Of a stretch of 64,000 nucleotides of DNA, positions 44,959 through 53,690 are shown one piece after another. Made by a program: the position numbers and the translations under genes. A model generated the notes under the pieces. That model was not told where the DNA came from. It saw only the letters and a program-made list of their open reading frames with translations, and ran no database searches. The stretch is from positions 1,711,053 to 1,775,052 of the forward strand of contig NZ_AP026695.1 in the NCBI RefSeq assembly GCF_025998175.1. Direction: 5' to 3'. Positions within the stretch are counted from its first letter, which is position 1; every line of letters starts with the position of its first letter. The DNA is from Nitrosopumilus zosterae. Its GTDB lineage: Archaea > Thermoproteota > Nitrososphaeria > Nitrososphaerales > Nitrosopumilaceae.

Positions 44959-45168
44959 ATGATGAAAAATAAAAAATCAAAAGCTAAATTGATAATATTA
45001 TTAGGAGTTATTTGGGTGCTAATTACATTACCTCTTCCATGGATAGTGAATAATTCAGAAGTTTCAGAATCTCAATTCAATACTATTCTTGGAATAATTG
45101 GAATTATGTCAATACCATTTATTGTTCTAGGAGTTGCATGGACGTTAAAACCAGAACTTACAACTTAG
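44959..45168 (+). CDS. Small two-span membrane protein
   Basis: The 69-residue protein has a basic N-terminus and two membrane helices (residues 9-26 and 41-62). An AGGAG at 44946-44950 lies 8 nt before the ATG and supports this start. It ends 10 bp before the inositol-phosphatase-like gene, with which it is probably co-transcribed. Confidence 0.68.
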   Translation: MMKNKKSKAKLIILLGVIWVLITLPLPWIVNNSEVSESQFNTILGIIGIMSIPFIVLGVAWTLKPELTT

Positions 45169-45178
45169 GTAATTTCAA

Positions 45179-45994
45179 TTGAAAGATATTCCAATAATTG
45201 ATAAAATTCCTGAATTAGAAATTGCTATCAAGGCTGTAGAAGATGCTGGAAAAGCTATTTTGGAAATTTATCAAGGAAATTTTGAATCATTTACAAAAAG
45301 TGATGACTCCCCAATTACTGAGGCAGATATTAAAAGTAATAATATCATTAAAGAGATTCTTTCACAAACAAAATATCCAATTTTATCTGAAGAAGACAAG
45401 GACGATCTTAGTAGACTATCAAAAGATATGATATGGATAGTGGATCCACTTGATGGAACTTCTGATTTTATTGATAAAACAGGCGAATTCACTGTTATGA
45501 TTGGATTAATTAAAAATAAAAAACCAATTCTTGGGATAATTGGTTGGCCAACAGAAAAAACGATATTTGTTGCACAAAAAGGAAGTGGGGCATTTAGATA
45601 TTCAAATGGTGAATGGAAGAAAATTACTGTAACAAAAGTTGCAGATATTTCGAAATGCAGAACTGTTGGATCAAGACATCATTTGTCTGATAAAGAAAAA
45701 GCATTCATCAAAAAATTAGGTATTGAAGATTTTACAAGTATCGGTAGTTCATTAAAAGTAGGAAAAATTAGCTCAGGTGAAGCTGAGGCATATATTACAA
45801 CTACAAATAAAATGAAAGAGTGGGATTCTGCAGCTTCTTATTGTATTATTTCTGAAGCTGGAGGAAAAATGACAGATATGTTAGGAAATGATATCACGTA
45901 CAATAACAAAGAAGTTAATCATCAAAATGGAATTTTAGTAACAAATGGACTAATTCATGATAAAATTATTGATGAATTTAAAAAATTAGAGTAG
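45179..45994 (+). CDS. Inositol monophosphatase-family phosphatase (PAP phosphatase candidate)
   Basis: The 271-residue protein has the metal-binding set of the FIG superfamily: ILSEED near residue 69, WIVDPLDGTSDFI near 86 and EWDSAASYCIISEAGG near 213. Family members remove phosphate from inositol-1-phosphate, fructose-1,6-bisphosphate or 3'-phosphoadenosine 5'-phosphate. Its end overlaps that of the convergent APS kinase gene, which favours a CysQ-like role in recycling PAP. It starts with TTG. Family is sure, substrate is inference. Confidence 0.85.
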   Translation: MKDIPIIDKIPELEIAIKAVEDAGKAILEIYQGNFESFTKSDDSPITEADIKSNNIIKEILSQTKYPILSEEDKDDLSRLSKDMIWIVDPLDGTSDFIDKTGEFTVMIGLIKNKKPILGIIGWPTEKTIFVAQKGSGAFRYSNGEWKKITVTKVADISKCRTVGSRHHLSDKEKAFIKKLGIEDFTSIGSSLKVGKISSGEAEAYITTTNKMKEWDSAASYCIISEAGGKMTDMLGNDITYNNKEVNHQNGILVTNGLIHDKIIDEFKKLE

Positions 45995-46501
45995 GTTTCT
46001 TTCTTTAAGAAAGTCCTTTACTTTGTTTGCACTGTCTGAAAGAGGTTCATTTTCTGTATCAATTACTAAATCTGCCTTTTCTGGAGCTTCATAAGGATCA
46101 TCAATTCCGGTAAAACCTTTGATTTCTCCTTTTCTTGCCTTGGCATACATACCTTTGACATCTCTTTCCTCACATTTTGCAAGTGAACATTTCACATAAA
46201 CTTCTGCAAATTGATTTCCGGCATTAATTATTTCTCTAGCATTTTTTCGGTTTTCAGAATACGGAGAAACTAGTGATACCACGCTTGGAACACCATGATT
46301 TAACAAAAGTTTTGCCAGGTGAGCTACTTTTTTGTTATGTTCATCTCTGCCTGCCTTTGAAAAATCTTTTGGGGAGAACCATTCTCTCAATTCATCTCCG
46401 TCAAGCATTGCCAAATTTGGAATATCTTTTTGCAAGTCTTTTACGATGGTGGTCTTTCCTGAACAAGGAAGGCCTGTCATCCAAAGAACAAAAGGTTTCA
46501 T
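45986..46501 (-). CDS. cysC: Adenylylsulfate (APS) kinase
   Basis: From ATG 46501 the protein has about 171 residues and the APS kinase motifs: WMTGLPCSGKTTI near residue 6, LDGDELREWFSP near 34, SPYSENRKNAREI near 81 and ARKGEIKGFTGIDDPYEAP near 124. It phosphorylates APS to PAPS. With an APS-type reductase in the same window PAPS is not needed for sulfide production, so this enzyme probably serves sulfation. Confidence 0.93.
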   Translation of the reverse strand: MKPFVLWMTGLPCSGKTTIVKDLQKDIPNLAMLDGDELREWFSPKDFSKAGRDEHNKKVAHLAKLLLNHGVPSVVSLVSPYSENRKNAREIINAGNQFAEVYVKCSLAKCEERDVKGMYAKARKGEIKGFTGIDDPYEAPEKADLVIDTENEPLSDSANKVKDFLKERNLL

Positions 46502-46533
46502 AAACAAAAATATCTAAACAACCCATAAAGAGC

Positions 46534-47130
46534 TTACGTTAATTTAGCCCACGGTTGATTTTCTAAATAATCAATCTCTGCAATCATCTCATCTACTTTT
46601 TTTACTATAGCAAATACTGATCTGTATTGTTCATACATTTCAATTTCTTCTTCTTGAGATAAGACATTTGCTTCTGCGTCATCAAAAAATTTATTTTCTT
46701 TGGTGAGATGATCATTTAAGAAAATGGCATACGTCCTCAAGTATCTCGATACAGGCTCTTGTGCATCTTCCCCTTCTTTCCATCTTTTTAGATGATGTGA
46801 TATTTGTCTAGCAATGTTTCTTCCAAATTCGTGTTCTATCATAAATTTTCTAATTTCTTCTTTTAGAGAATCATAACTTGCAACACATGGAAAATACGAA
46901 TCTTCTTCTCTTGAGTGATGGATAGAATCAATAAATTCTGAAATTATCATGGTAATTTTTGTTAGGTCTGAAAAGGGAATTTTTGTTCCTTTATAGAGTT
47001 CTTCAGAACATTTTAGAACTATCTTCTCTAGACGACGAACTTGATCATGATCAGCACGTAGTTGATTTGTAGCACTCAAGTAAGATAAGTACAATAAATG
47101 CTGATTTAATGTGTATCTAAAATCAATCAA
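46534..47130 (-). CDS. Hemerythrin-like (HHE) protein
   Basis: The 198-residue helical protein carries the di-iron ligand pattern: LRADHDQ near residue 25, HHSREEDSYFP near 71, IEHEFGRNIA near 100 and NDHLTKENKFFD near 140. Such proteins bind O2 or NO, or sense oxygen and iron. The frame opens with TTG at 47130; no nearby ATG would keep the first histidine. The C-terminal 40 residues are acidic and may be a partner-binding extension. Confidence 0.85.
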   Translation of the reverse strand: MIDFRYTLNQHLLYLSYLSATNQLRADHDQVRRLEKIVLKCSEELYKGTKIPFSDLTKITMIISEFIDSIHHSREEDSYFPCVASYDSLKEEIRKFMIEHEFGRNIARQISHHLKRWKEGEDAQEPVSRYLRTYAIFLNDHLTKENKFFDDAEANVLSQEEEIEMYEQYRSVFAIVKKVDEMIAEIDYLENQPWAKLT

Positions 47131-47196
47131 GGAGCTAAATTTATCAAATAAATCTGATTTAACTTCCCTCTAGAAATATTTAGATTCAGACATATA

Positions 47197-48654
47197 ATGA
47201 GTTTCATAGTTTTGTCTGTATTGCAGTTGTTTAGAGGACAAATTGATGGATTGGAAACATTGTTTAATTTTGATTCAAGTTCGATTTTAACTAAAATTAC
47301 AGAGTTACAAAGTTCTATAGCAGCGTTATCTATTCAGGATGGTCCAATTGCTTCAGCACATGTAATTTTACTTGCAGCAGGTGTTGTTATTTTTCTAGGA
47401 GTTGCAGGTGAGGCGTTCTTTAAAAAAACAGGAATTCCCGATGTTGCATTTTTAATGATTCTTGGAGTAATTATAGGTCCAGTATTTGGTTTAATTCAAC
47501 CAGAAGCAGTAATCCAAGTTGTTCCATACTTTGCGGCACTAGCACTAATTATTATCATGTTTGATGGAGGATTAAATCTAGACATCAAACATGTTATAAG
47601 AACTGCTCATTTCTCAGTTACATTAGCAATTTTAGGTTTTATTTTATCTGTTGCAATAATCACATTTGCTGCTCATTTTGCCTTGGGTTGGTTATGGTTA
47701 GAAAGTATTTTGTTAGGTTCAATTGTTGGCGGAAGCAGTTCTGCTATTGTTTTTGGCCTTGTCAGAAATATCAAAATTTCTGAAGAGACAAAGTCTATGT
47801 TAAGTTTTGAATCTGCGCTAACAGATATCTTAGCTACAATTATTGCATTCATATTATTTGAAGCAGTACTTGTAGGACATTTTGATCTGCAAACATTAGA
47901 AGAAACGCTTGGAAGAGCAGTTGTTGTGGGTTTGGTGCTTGGGTTTGGTGTAGGAATTCCTTGGATGTATGTTTCAACAAAGCTTGGAAATGCTCAACAT
48001 GCATACATGCTAACATTAGGTGTTTTGTTTGTTTTATTTTTCTTGGCAAATTCATTTGGGGAATCCGGAGCTTTGACAGCGTTAGTATTTGGTTTAATGA
48101 TTGGAAACAAAAGACATCTTTCAAAAATACTCAGATTTAAGCTACCAAAAATTGAGATGGATGATCCAACACATAATCAACTTACATTTTTGGTAAGATC
48201 ATTCTTTTTTGTATTTGTAGGATTGATGGCAAGTTTTGGACAAGTAGAGTATCTTATCTTTGGTGTTCTAATTACAATTGTAATTTATTTTGGAAGAATG
48301 TTTGTTGGCAAAATAACCCTAACCAAGAAATTCTCGTTATTAGACAAGGCAGTTACAAATGCGATGATACCAAGAGGACTGGCAGCTGCAGTACTCGCTA
48401 CATATCCAATTACGATGGGAATATCAAATGCAGAAGCATATCCACAGCTTGTTTTCTTTATCATCTTATCATCAGTGATAATTACAACAATAGGATTGGG
48501 AAAATCAAAGAAGATTCCTCCTCCCGAATCAGTGGAAGGTGGTTTTGTTAAACCAACTAAAGGAGATTCGGATGAAGGCATATTTACTGACGATCATATA
48601 GATAAATCAGTTGGAGGTGGTTTTGTTAAACCAACTGAAGATTCTCAAAAATAG
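47197..48654 (+). CDS. Cation/proton antiporter (NhaP/KefB-like, CPA family)
   Basis: The 485-residue protein has about 12-13 membrane helices with LGVAGEAFFKKTGIPDVAFL near residue 67, a GGL motif at IIMFDGGLNLD and the ion-site region VGGSSSAIVFG, then FESALTDILATI with the likely transport aspartate. It exchanges Na+ or K+ for H+. The first 45 residues are an unusual extension. The cytoplasmic C-terminus holds two copies of GGFVKPT 26 residues apart, coded by an exact 21-bp direct repeat (48538-48558 and 48616-48636). Confidence 0.9.
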   Translation: MSFIVLSVLQLFRGQIDGLETLFNFDSSSILTKITELQSSIAALSIQDGPIASAHVILLAAGVVIFLGVAGEAFFKKTGIPDVAFLMILGVIIGPVFGLIQPEAVIQVVPYFAALALIIIMFDGGLNLDIKHVIRTAHFSVTLAILGFILSVAIITFAAHFALGWLWLESILLGSIVGGSSSAIVFGLVRNIKISEETKSMLSFESALTDILATIIAFILFEAVLVGHFDLQTLEETLGRAVVVGLVLGFGVGIPWMYVSTKLGNAQHAYMLTLGVLFVLFFLANSFGESGALTALVFGLMIGNKRHLSKILRFKLPKIEMDDPTHNQLTFLVRSFFFVFVGLMASFGQVEYLIFGVLITIVIYFGRMFVGKITLTKKFSLLDKAVTNAMIPRGLAAAVLATYPITMGISNAEAYPQLVFFIILSSVIITTIGLGKSKKIPPPESVEGGFVKPTKGDSDEGIFTDDHIDKSVGGGFVKPTEDSQK

Positions 48655-48655
48655 A

Positions 48656-49561
48656 TCACAGATCTAATGATTCTTTGAGGCCTTTGTATCTATTTCTAAT
48701 AGTTACTTCAGTTACATTTGCAGCTTCCGCAATATCACGCTGAGTCTTGTCCTCACCATTTTTTACACAAGATAGATACAATGCAGCAGCTGCCAACCCC
48801 ATAGGATCTTTTCCAGCTGATACTTCATTGTCTTGAGCCATTTTTAGCACCTTTGTCGCATATCTTTTTGTTTTCTCTGCAATTCCAATTCTGCTTGCAA
48901 TTCTTGCAACACATTGAATTGAATCAGTTACTGGCATCTTCAAGTCAAGCTCTTTGACTAGCAATCTGTAACATCTTGCAATATCTTTTCTTTTGATGTT
49001 TGCTGCTTGCTCTACATCTTTGAGATTTCTTGGAGTTTCAGTATCTCTGCATGCAGCATAAAGAGCAGATGCCATCAAAGCTGAAATCGAGCGACCTCGA
49101 ACTAGACCTTTCTCGAGTGCTTTTCTATAAATGTAGGCTGCTTTTTCAATAACTGCATCAGATATTGCTAGTTTGTCTTTTAGTCTGTTTAATTCGCTAA
49201 ATGCCTGTCGGAAATTTCTGTCAACTGGTTCATGAACTTGACTTCTACTATCCCAAGTTCTGAGTCTTTCAATAGTACTTTTCATTGATGCTGTTAGAGG
49301 TCTACCTGATGCATCTTTGTTTATAGGATTAATTATTGTTGCAAGACCCATGTCATGCATTGTTAGTGATGTTGGAGCACCGGCTCTTGCCTTGTTTCCT
49401 CCTTCATCTTGGGTAAAGGATCTCCATTCAGGTCCTGCTTCTTGCAGTTTTTCAGTAATTACAAATCCGCACTTTGAGCAAAACATTTCTCCCGATTCAT
49501 TATCAGTAACTAGTTTTCCTTGTGCACATCGTGGACATAGATCCTTGCCTTTACTTACCAT
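48656..49561 (-). CDS. tfb: Transcription initiation factor B
   Basis: The 301-residue protein has an N-terminal zinc ribbon (CPRCAQGKLVTD, CSKCGFVI), the B-finger segment PEWRSFTQDE, and two cyclin-like repeats (about 115-200 and 210-300) with a helix-turn-helix ending EVTIRNRYKGL. TFB binds TBP-TATA and the BRE and recruits RNA polymerase. This is the canonical copy of the two in the window. It lies 2 bp from the antiporter stop, convergent. Confidence 0.95.
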   Translation of the reverse strand: MVSKGKDLCPRCAQGKLVTDNESGEMFCSKCGFVITEKLQEAGPEWRSFTQDEGGNKARAGAPTSLTMHDMGLATIINPINKDASGRPLTASMKSTIERLRTWDSRSQVHEPVDRNFRQAFSELNRLKDKLAISDAVIEKAAYIYRKALEKGLVRGRSISALMASALYAACRDTETPRNLKDVEQAANIKRKDIARCYRLLVKELDLKMPVTDSIQCVARIASRIGIAEKTKRYATKVLKMAQDNEVSAGKDPMGLAAAALYLSCVKNGEDKTQRDIAEAANVTEVTIRNRYKGLKESLDL

Positions 49562-49684
49562 GATTATTTCAGGAATCCTCTTTTTTATGGTATTTATGAA
49601 TCAACAAGTTTTTTCTTCAAATTTCATGCCAAAAATGAGGCTAACAATAATACTGAATAGTCATTATTGAATTAAAGTAAGAGT

Positions 49685-50635
49685 ATGAAGTTTCTTTGGT
49701 TGATTCCATTGGTAATCGGAGTCTTTGTTTTGGTTCCAGATATTGATGCAGAAACTATTACACGGAATCTAGAAGGCGGGATGGATATTCAAATTACATA
49801 TCCTGAAGAGATAGTAGTAGGTAGAGAAGGTGTTATTTCTATTTTAGTTAAAAACAACGGATGGGAAAATAAGGAAAATATTTCGTTTGGAATTTCATTA
49901 TCAGCTATACCGGGACTAATCACAGAGCCATCAGATAAGATTACTTTGGAAAAACTTGCTCAAGGAGGATCATACGGTGAAAATATCAGTTTGCAAATTC
50001 CTAGTGACGCAAGTTTGGGAGTACATTATCTAAATTTAAAATACTCTCATGTTCTTGTTGCAAATAATGAAACACCAAAACCGCCTTTTTTTCATGACAT
50101 TGCAATTCCTTTGACAATAAAGAAAGACCCAAGTGTAACAATTCACACAAAAATGCCTGAATCAATTTTTTCAAATGCCGAGTTTCCAATAGAAATTGAA
50201 GTATTATCAAAGGACATTGACATTACAAATGTTGGAATCAAGATTATCCCTCCAAAAGATATAGAATTTAGAGGAGAAACACTGCATACATTCTCAAATA
50301 TTCAAAAAAACATGCCTATAGCAGTTACATCTCAAATCATTACACCAGTTAAAGAAGTCAATACAGAATACAAGCTTCCATTTCAAATCATTGTTACATA
50401 TACAGATGATATAGGATTAGACAAAGAAGATTCGCAAACAGTCTCGGTGGTTTTACGACCTAGGACATTTATGGAATTAACCACAGACGGTGGAATTTGG
50501 ATTGGCAGTTTTTTTATTGCTCCATATGTGAGTCTTGGAACAATTATTGGAATTCCTGCAGGAGCAATCATATCACTACTAATTAGGAAAAAACAGAATT
50601 CTAGTAAAAAACGAACAAAAAAGAAAAAACTCTAA
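49685..50635 (+). CDS. Exported NEW3/CARDB-like protein with C-terminal anchor
   Basis: A signal peptide (residues 1-22) precedes two Ig-like domains. The first (YPEEIVVGREGVISILVKNN onward) fits the NEW3/CARDB type; the second spans about 150-250. A C-terminal membrane helix (FIAPYVSLGTIIGIPAGAII) ends in a very basic tail. It is probably a surface or secretion-associated protein. No more specific family is recognised. Confidence 0.78.
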   Translation: MKFLWLIPLVIGVFVLVPDIDAETITRNLEGGMDIQITYPEEIVVGREGVISILVKNNGWENKENISFGISLSAIPGLITEPSDKITLEKLAQGGSYGENISLQIPSDASLGVHYLNLKYSHVLVANNETPKPPFFHDIAIPLTIKKDPSVTIHTKMPESIFSNAEFPIEIEVLSKDIDITNVGIKIIPPKDIEFRGETLHTFSNIQKNMPIAVTSQIITPVKEVNTEYKLPFQIIVTYTDDIGLDKEDSQTVSVVLRPRTFMELTTDGGIWIGSFFIAPYVSLGTIIGIPAGAIISLLIRKKQNSSKKRTKKKKL

Positions 50636-50931
50636 GACTCTAATTTTTCTTTAATTTTTTGAATGTATTTCTCATTATATACATTGAATAGTTTTATTTT
50701 GTTTTGCGCCAAAGCCATAGCACCAGGTCTACTGTTAATGTGATCTTCAGCAATTTTTTGTTCTTTTAATAATTTTTCAAGATTGTCTTTTGAGGATGAT
50801 TCTAGTTTGGAAAGTAAAGTTGTAAGTTCTTTTTCAAGATTGTCTTTGGTATTAGGAATTTCGGGTGGATCAGAGCCAATAATTTCCTTTGTAGTAATAT
50901 TTCCAAATACTTTCTTGTCTAATTCAAGCAA
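50632..50931 (-). CDS. Hypothetical helical protein
   Basis: The 99-residue soluble protein is mostly helix (NLEKELTTLLSKLESSSKDN and LEKLLKEQKIAEDHI). It opens with TTG at 50931 and overlaps the convergent exported-protein gene by 4 bp. No family is recognised. Confidence 0.6.
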   Translation of the reverse strand: MLELDKKVFGNITTKEIIGSDPPEIPNTKDNLEKELTTLLSKLESSSKDNLEKLLKEQKIAEDHINSRPGAMALAQNKIKLFNVYNEKYIQKIKEKLES

Positions 50932-51038
50932 TAATAAAAAACAGAGAAAGTGGTATAAATTTTATTTTATAATTTTCCATACAAGTGAGTGCAGTGCAAT
51001 CAAACGTTTTATCTTTTTGATAATTTTAGTCTTCATTA

Positions 51039-51248
51039 ATGGCTTATTGTATAGGTGAATGTAAAAAATACAAGGCTCTCAAACCATTACAGATTGGCAG
51101 ATATGCAGCTGGACAAAAAAGATGTAATTATTGTGAAATATTTGTAGAAATTGATGGAATTATTTGTCCATGCTGTAAAAGCCAGTTACGATGCTTACCT
51201 AGAAGTAGAAAAGGAAAAGAAAAATACCTTGCTCAAATTGTAAGATAA
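51039..51248 (+). CDS. Small zinc-binding protein
   Basis: The 69-residue basic protein has seven cysteines, with an apparent ribbon formed by CNYC (residues 30-33) and CPCC (44-47). The C-terminal SRKGKEKY is basic, suggesting nucleic-acid binding. It has no recognised family. Confidence 0.68.
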   Translation: MAYCIGECKKYKALKPLQIGRYAAGQKRCNYCEIFVEIDGIICPCCKSQLRCLPRSRKGKEKYLAQIVR

Positions 51249-51347
51249 ATCAATGAAAGATTAATTATTTTAAAAAAACTATATTTTAGATTTTTTCATG
51301 CCTAAGAATTAAAGTTCTATTTATAAGAAATCACTACAAGTAAGAAT

Positions 51348-51620
51348 ATGGCAATTCCAGCAGATGTTGAAGAGTATGTTGAAAAACATATCAAGTTAAT
51401 GATTTCCCAGACTGAGACATATTTGCCATTTATCAAAGTTGCATTTCCATATTCAAATAATGTAGCAGATGGAGTTTACAGTCTAATTATTGGAAGTGCA
51501 TTATCTGTATTTGTAAATCAATTTGCAATGAAAATGAAGTATCCAACTGCAGAAGATTTTACAGACTTTGGAAAGATTGCTATAAAATACAGAGATCAAG
51601 TAGACAAGTTTTTTACATAA
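51348..51620 (+). CDS. Conserved hypothetical protein
   Basis: The 90-residue helical protein has a weakly hydrophobic middle (VYSLIIGSALSVFVNQFAM), which may be a buried helix rather than a membrane span. It starts at ATG 51348 and its stop abuts the end of the convergent gene. Function is unknown. Confidence 0.65.
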   Translation: MAIPADVEEYVEKHIKLMISQTETYLPFIKVAFPYSNNVADGVYSLIIGSALSVFVNQFAMKMKYPTAEDFTDFGKIAIKYRDQVDKFFT

Positions 51621-51857
51621 TTAGGCAAGTTCGCCTAAAAAATGAACAATATCATTAGTTACAACAACTGTTCTATCTTTTGGAACATGGTATAGTTTTT
51701 TTGAACCATTACTTGATTGAATTATAATTTTTGAGAATGGATCTTTGAGAGATTTGTAAAGAATGCCCTTTTCTCCAACTGATTGCGACCAATGAGTTCC
51801 TTGGACAAAAGATATTGTTTGAAATTTGACTACTTGATATGAGAAGACCATTTGCAT
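51621..51857 (-). CDS. Hypothetical protein coupled to crcB
   Basis: The 78-residue soluble protein starts at ATG 51857, sharing a base with the crcB stop (TAATG), so translation is probably coupled. Its sequence is beta-prone with KKLYHVPKDRTVVVTNDIVH. No family is recognised, but position suggests a link to fluoride resistance. Confidence 0.65.
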   Translation of the reverse strand: MQMVFSYQVVKFQTISFVQGTHWSQSVGEKGILYKSLKDPFSKIIIQSSNGSKKLYHVPKDRTVVVTNDIVHFLGELA

Positions 51858-52237
51858 TAATTGTTAATTATTGCACTCATTAAGGATTTTCCCCCAATTA
51901 ATGCTGTAATTGATAAGCCAATATTTGCAATTATATTGATTACAAGTGCCCCATAGTGATTATTCTCAAGCAAATTGCTTGAATCAAGTGCAAATGATGA
52001 CATTGTAGTAAGTGAACCGCAGAACCCTACTGCAGCAAAAAGAGAATATCTGCCATCAAGATTCCATTGTTCCGAAAATACTACAAATGCACCAAGGATA
52101 AATGCACCAATAACATTGACTATCAAAACATTGACAGGCAATGTATTGAAAAGTAAAGGAGATTCAGTAATTTTGTATCTTAGAAATGCTCCAAATACTG
52201 AACCAACTGCAAGAAAAACAAATTCTAAACCTTTCAT
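51857..52237 (-). CDS. crcB: Fluoride ion channel CrcB/Fluc
   Basis: The 126-residue protein has four membrane helices, GAFLRYKI near residue 16, the conserved asparagine in VNVIGAFILGAF, and the family signature GFCGSLTTMSSF near 72. Fluc channels work as antiparallel dimers that let fluoride leave the cell. I saw no fluoride riboswitch in the short upstream region. Confidence 0.93.
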   Translation of the reverse strand: MKGLEFVFLAVGSVFGAFLRYKITESPLLFNTLPVNVLIVNVIGAFILGAFVVFSEQWNLDGRYSLFAAVGFCGSLTTMSSFALDSSNLLENNHYGALVINIIANIGLSITALIGGKSLMSAIINN

Positions 52238-52334
52238 CTATACCATCTAATTATTTGGCATTATTAGTGCTATTTGGGGGGGATTTGGGTAAATTCATAC
52301 CTAATTTTGTTTTTTCAGAGATACATGTCTATGG

Positions 52335-52344
52335 TTTTTATAGG
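52335..52344 (+). promoter_or_regulatory. TATA box of the DUF1059 gene
   Basis: The run tttttatagg is centred about 26 bp before ATG 52366, and no Shine-Dalgarno is present, so the transcript is likely leaderless. Confidence 0.5.
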
Positions 52345-52365
52345 TTCAATTATTTTCCAGACTAA

Positions 52366-52557
52366 ATGACCCTTAAACTAAGATGCAATGACTATGGTTT
52401 TGAATGTGAATTCATTCTAGATGAAGAGAAAACCGTAGGATTGATCGAAAAATTAAGAAATCATTTTGAAGAGGAACATGGAATCGATTATACAATTGAA
52501 GCAGTCACTCAAATGATTACAAACCGTGGACATTCTTTAGAATCAATAAAAAAATAG
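52366..52557 (+). CDS. DUF1059 family small protein
   Basis: The 63-residue protein matches DUF1059 in length and pattern: KLRCNDYGFECEFILDEEKT at the start, then LRNHFEEEHGID with conserved histidines near residue 40. The family's function is unknown; two cysteines and two histidines suggest a metal site. Confidence 0.8.
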   Translation: MTLKLRCNDYGFECEFILDEEKTVGLIEKLRNHFEEEHGIDYTIEAVTQMITNRGHSLESIKK

Positions 52558-52605
52558 ATTTTTCCTAAAAAAATATTTTTATTTTTAACATTTATTATAT
52601 TGTGT

Positions 52606-52617
52606 ATCGTATACGAT
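52606..52617. promoter_or_regulatory. 12-bp perfect palindrome upstream of the second TFB
   Basis: ATCGTATACGAT is self-complementary over all 12 bases and lies about 118 bp before the GTG of the second TFB gene. It could be a dimeric regulator site; no copy was noticed elsewhere in the window. Confidence 0.3.
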
Positions 52618-52626
52618 TTAAGAACC

Positions 52627-52659
52627 AAACCAAGCAAAAATTCTAGGAATTTTTGGTTT
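52627..52659. other. Hairpin in the TFB2 upstream region
   Basis: AAAAATTC (52636-52643) pairs with GAATTTTT (52647-52654) around a 3-base loop, and AAACC pairs with GGTTT outside an internal AAGC bulge. It may be a terminator of the DUF1059 transcript or a regulatory structure. Confidence 0.3.
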
Positions 52660-52734
52660 GCAATGTTATGATCTTAATACAAAATTACCTGAAAGTATTT
52701 GTTTTTATTTGATAATCACTAATACTAACTAGTA

Positions 52735-53655
52735 GTGTTAGAAAATTATTCAAACGATTATGATGTCAAGTGTAAACTAGATACTTGCAAAACCTATCCT
52801 GCAATAACAGATTCTGAAAGAGGAGAAATTGTTTGTGGGGGATGCGGTCTTATTCTAGTGGAAAATATGTCTGATGCATCATATGAAAATAATGGTTACT
52901 CTCAGGAAGATTTTATGAAGTTAGCAAGAACAGGTCCTGCAACATCACTAACAATGAATGACAAGGGATTATCAACTGTAATTGGTACAAATAAAGATTC
53001 TACTGGAAAAGCATTATCCAACAAAACAAAATATGAATTCAATAGATTACGAACATGGGATCAGAGAAGTAAATCAAGAAAAACTGCTACATTAAGCAAG
53101 GCCTTTACATTACTTCACGGAATGAAAACAAAATTGGGAATTCCAGATAATGTTGTAGAAAATGCTGCCTATCTTTACAGAAAAGCAGTCAATGCAAAAT
53201 TAACTAGAGGAAGAACCATGGCTTCATTGGTTTCTGCCTCATTGTATGCAGCATGTAGAGAAAATAATATTCCTAGAACATTAGATGATGTTGCTGAGGC
53301 TGGAAATGTAGAAAGAAGAATACTTTCCCGAGATTTAAGAACCATAATCAAAAAGCTTGAATTGAATCTTAATCAATATGACACTTCATCGTTTATCTCA
53401 AAAATTTCAAATAATATGAATTTGAAGGAGAAAACCAAACGAGATGCATTTGATATACTAAAGCGGTGCGAGAAGGAAGACATTACCGCTGGAAAACATC
53501 CTGTAGCACAAGCTGCTGCATCATTATATCTTGCATGTATAATGAATGGTGAAAAAATTAGTCAAAAGAAATTTTCAGTGGAATCTGGAGTCAGTGATGT
53601 TACAATTAGAAATAGAGCTGTTTTGATTAAGAAAACATTAAAGCTTATTGAATAG
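52735..53655 (+). CDS. tfb: Divergent transcription initiation factor B (second copy)
   Basis: The 306-residue protein has two cyclin repeats like TFB at 48656, with TSLTMNDKGLSTVIG and VSDVTIRNRAVLIKK, and a zinc ribbon whose first knuckle is C-x4-C rather than C-x2-C (CKLDTC, then CGGCG). The B-finger region reads SYENNGYSQEDF, unlike the WRSF form. It starts with GTG. It probably directs RNA polymerase to a different promoter set, a common use of extra archaeal TFBs. Confidence 0.9.
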   Translation: MLENYSNDYDVKCKLDTCKTYPAITDSERGEIVCGGCGLILVENMSDASYENNGYSQEDFMKLARTGPATSLTMNDKGLSTVIGTNKDSTGKALSNKTKYEFNRLRTWDQRSKSRKTATLSKAFTLLHGMKTKLGIPDNVVENAAYLYRKAVNAKLTRGRTMASLVSASLYAACRENNIPRTLDDVAEAGNVERRILSRDLRTIIKKLELNLNQYDTSSFISKISNNMNLKEKTKRDAFDILKRCEKEDITAGKHPVAQAAASLYLACIMNGEKISQKKFSVESGVSDVTIRNRAVLIKKTLKLIE

Positions 53656-53671
53656 ATCATTCAAAAAAAAT

Positions 53672-53690
53672 CCTACAAGTTAATTGTAGG
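53672..53690. terminator. Hairpin between convergent genes
   Basis: CCTACAA (53672-53678) and TTGTAGG (53684-53690) form a perfect 7-bp stem with a 5-base loop, flanked by A-rich and T-rich runs on both sides. It lies past the TFB2 stop and covers the stop of the convergent gene. Confidence 0.4.

Noticed and set aside
52238..52365. Fluoride riboswitch for crcB
   Set aside because: The short upstream stretch shows no pseudoknot-forming segments of the crcB motif.
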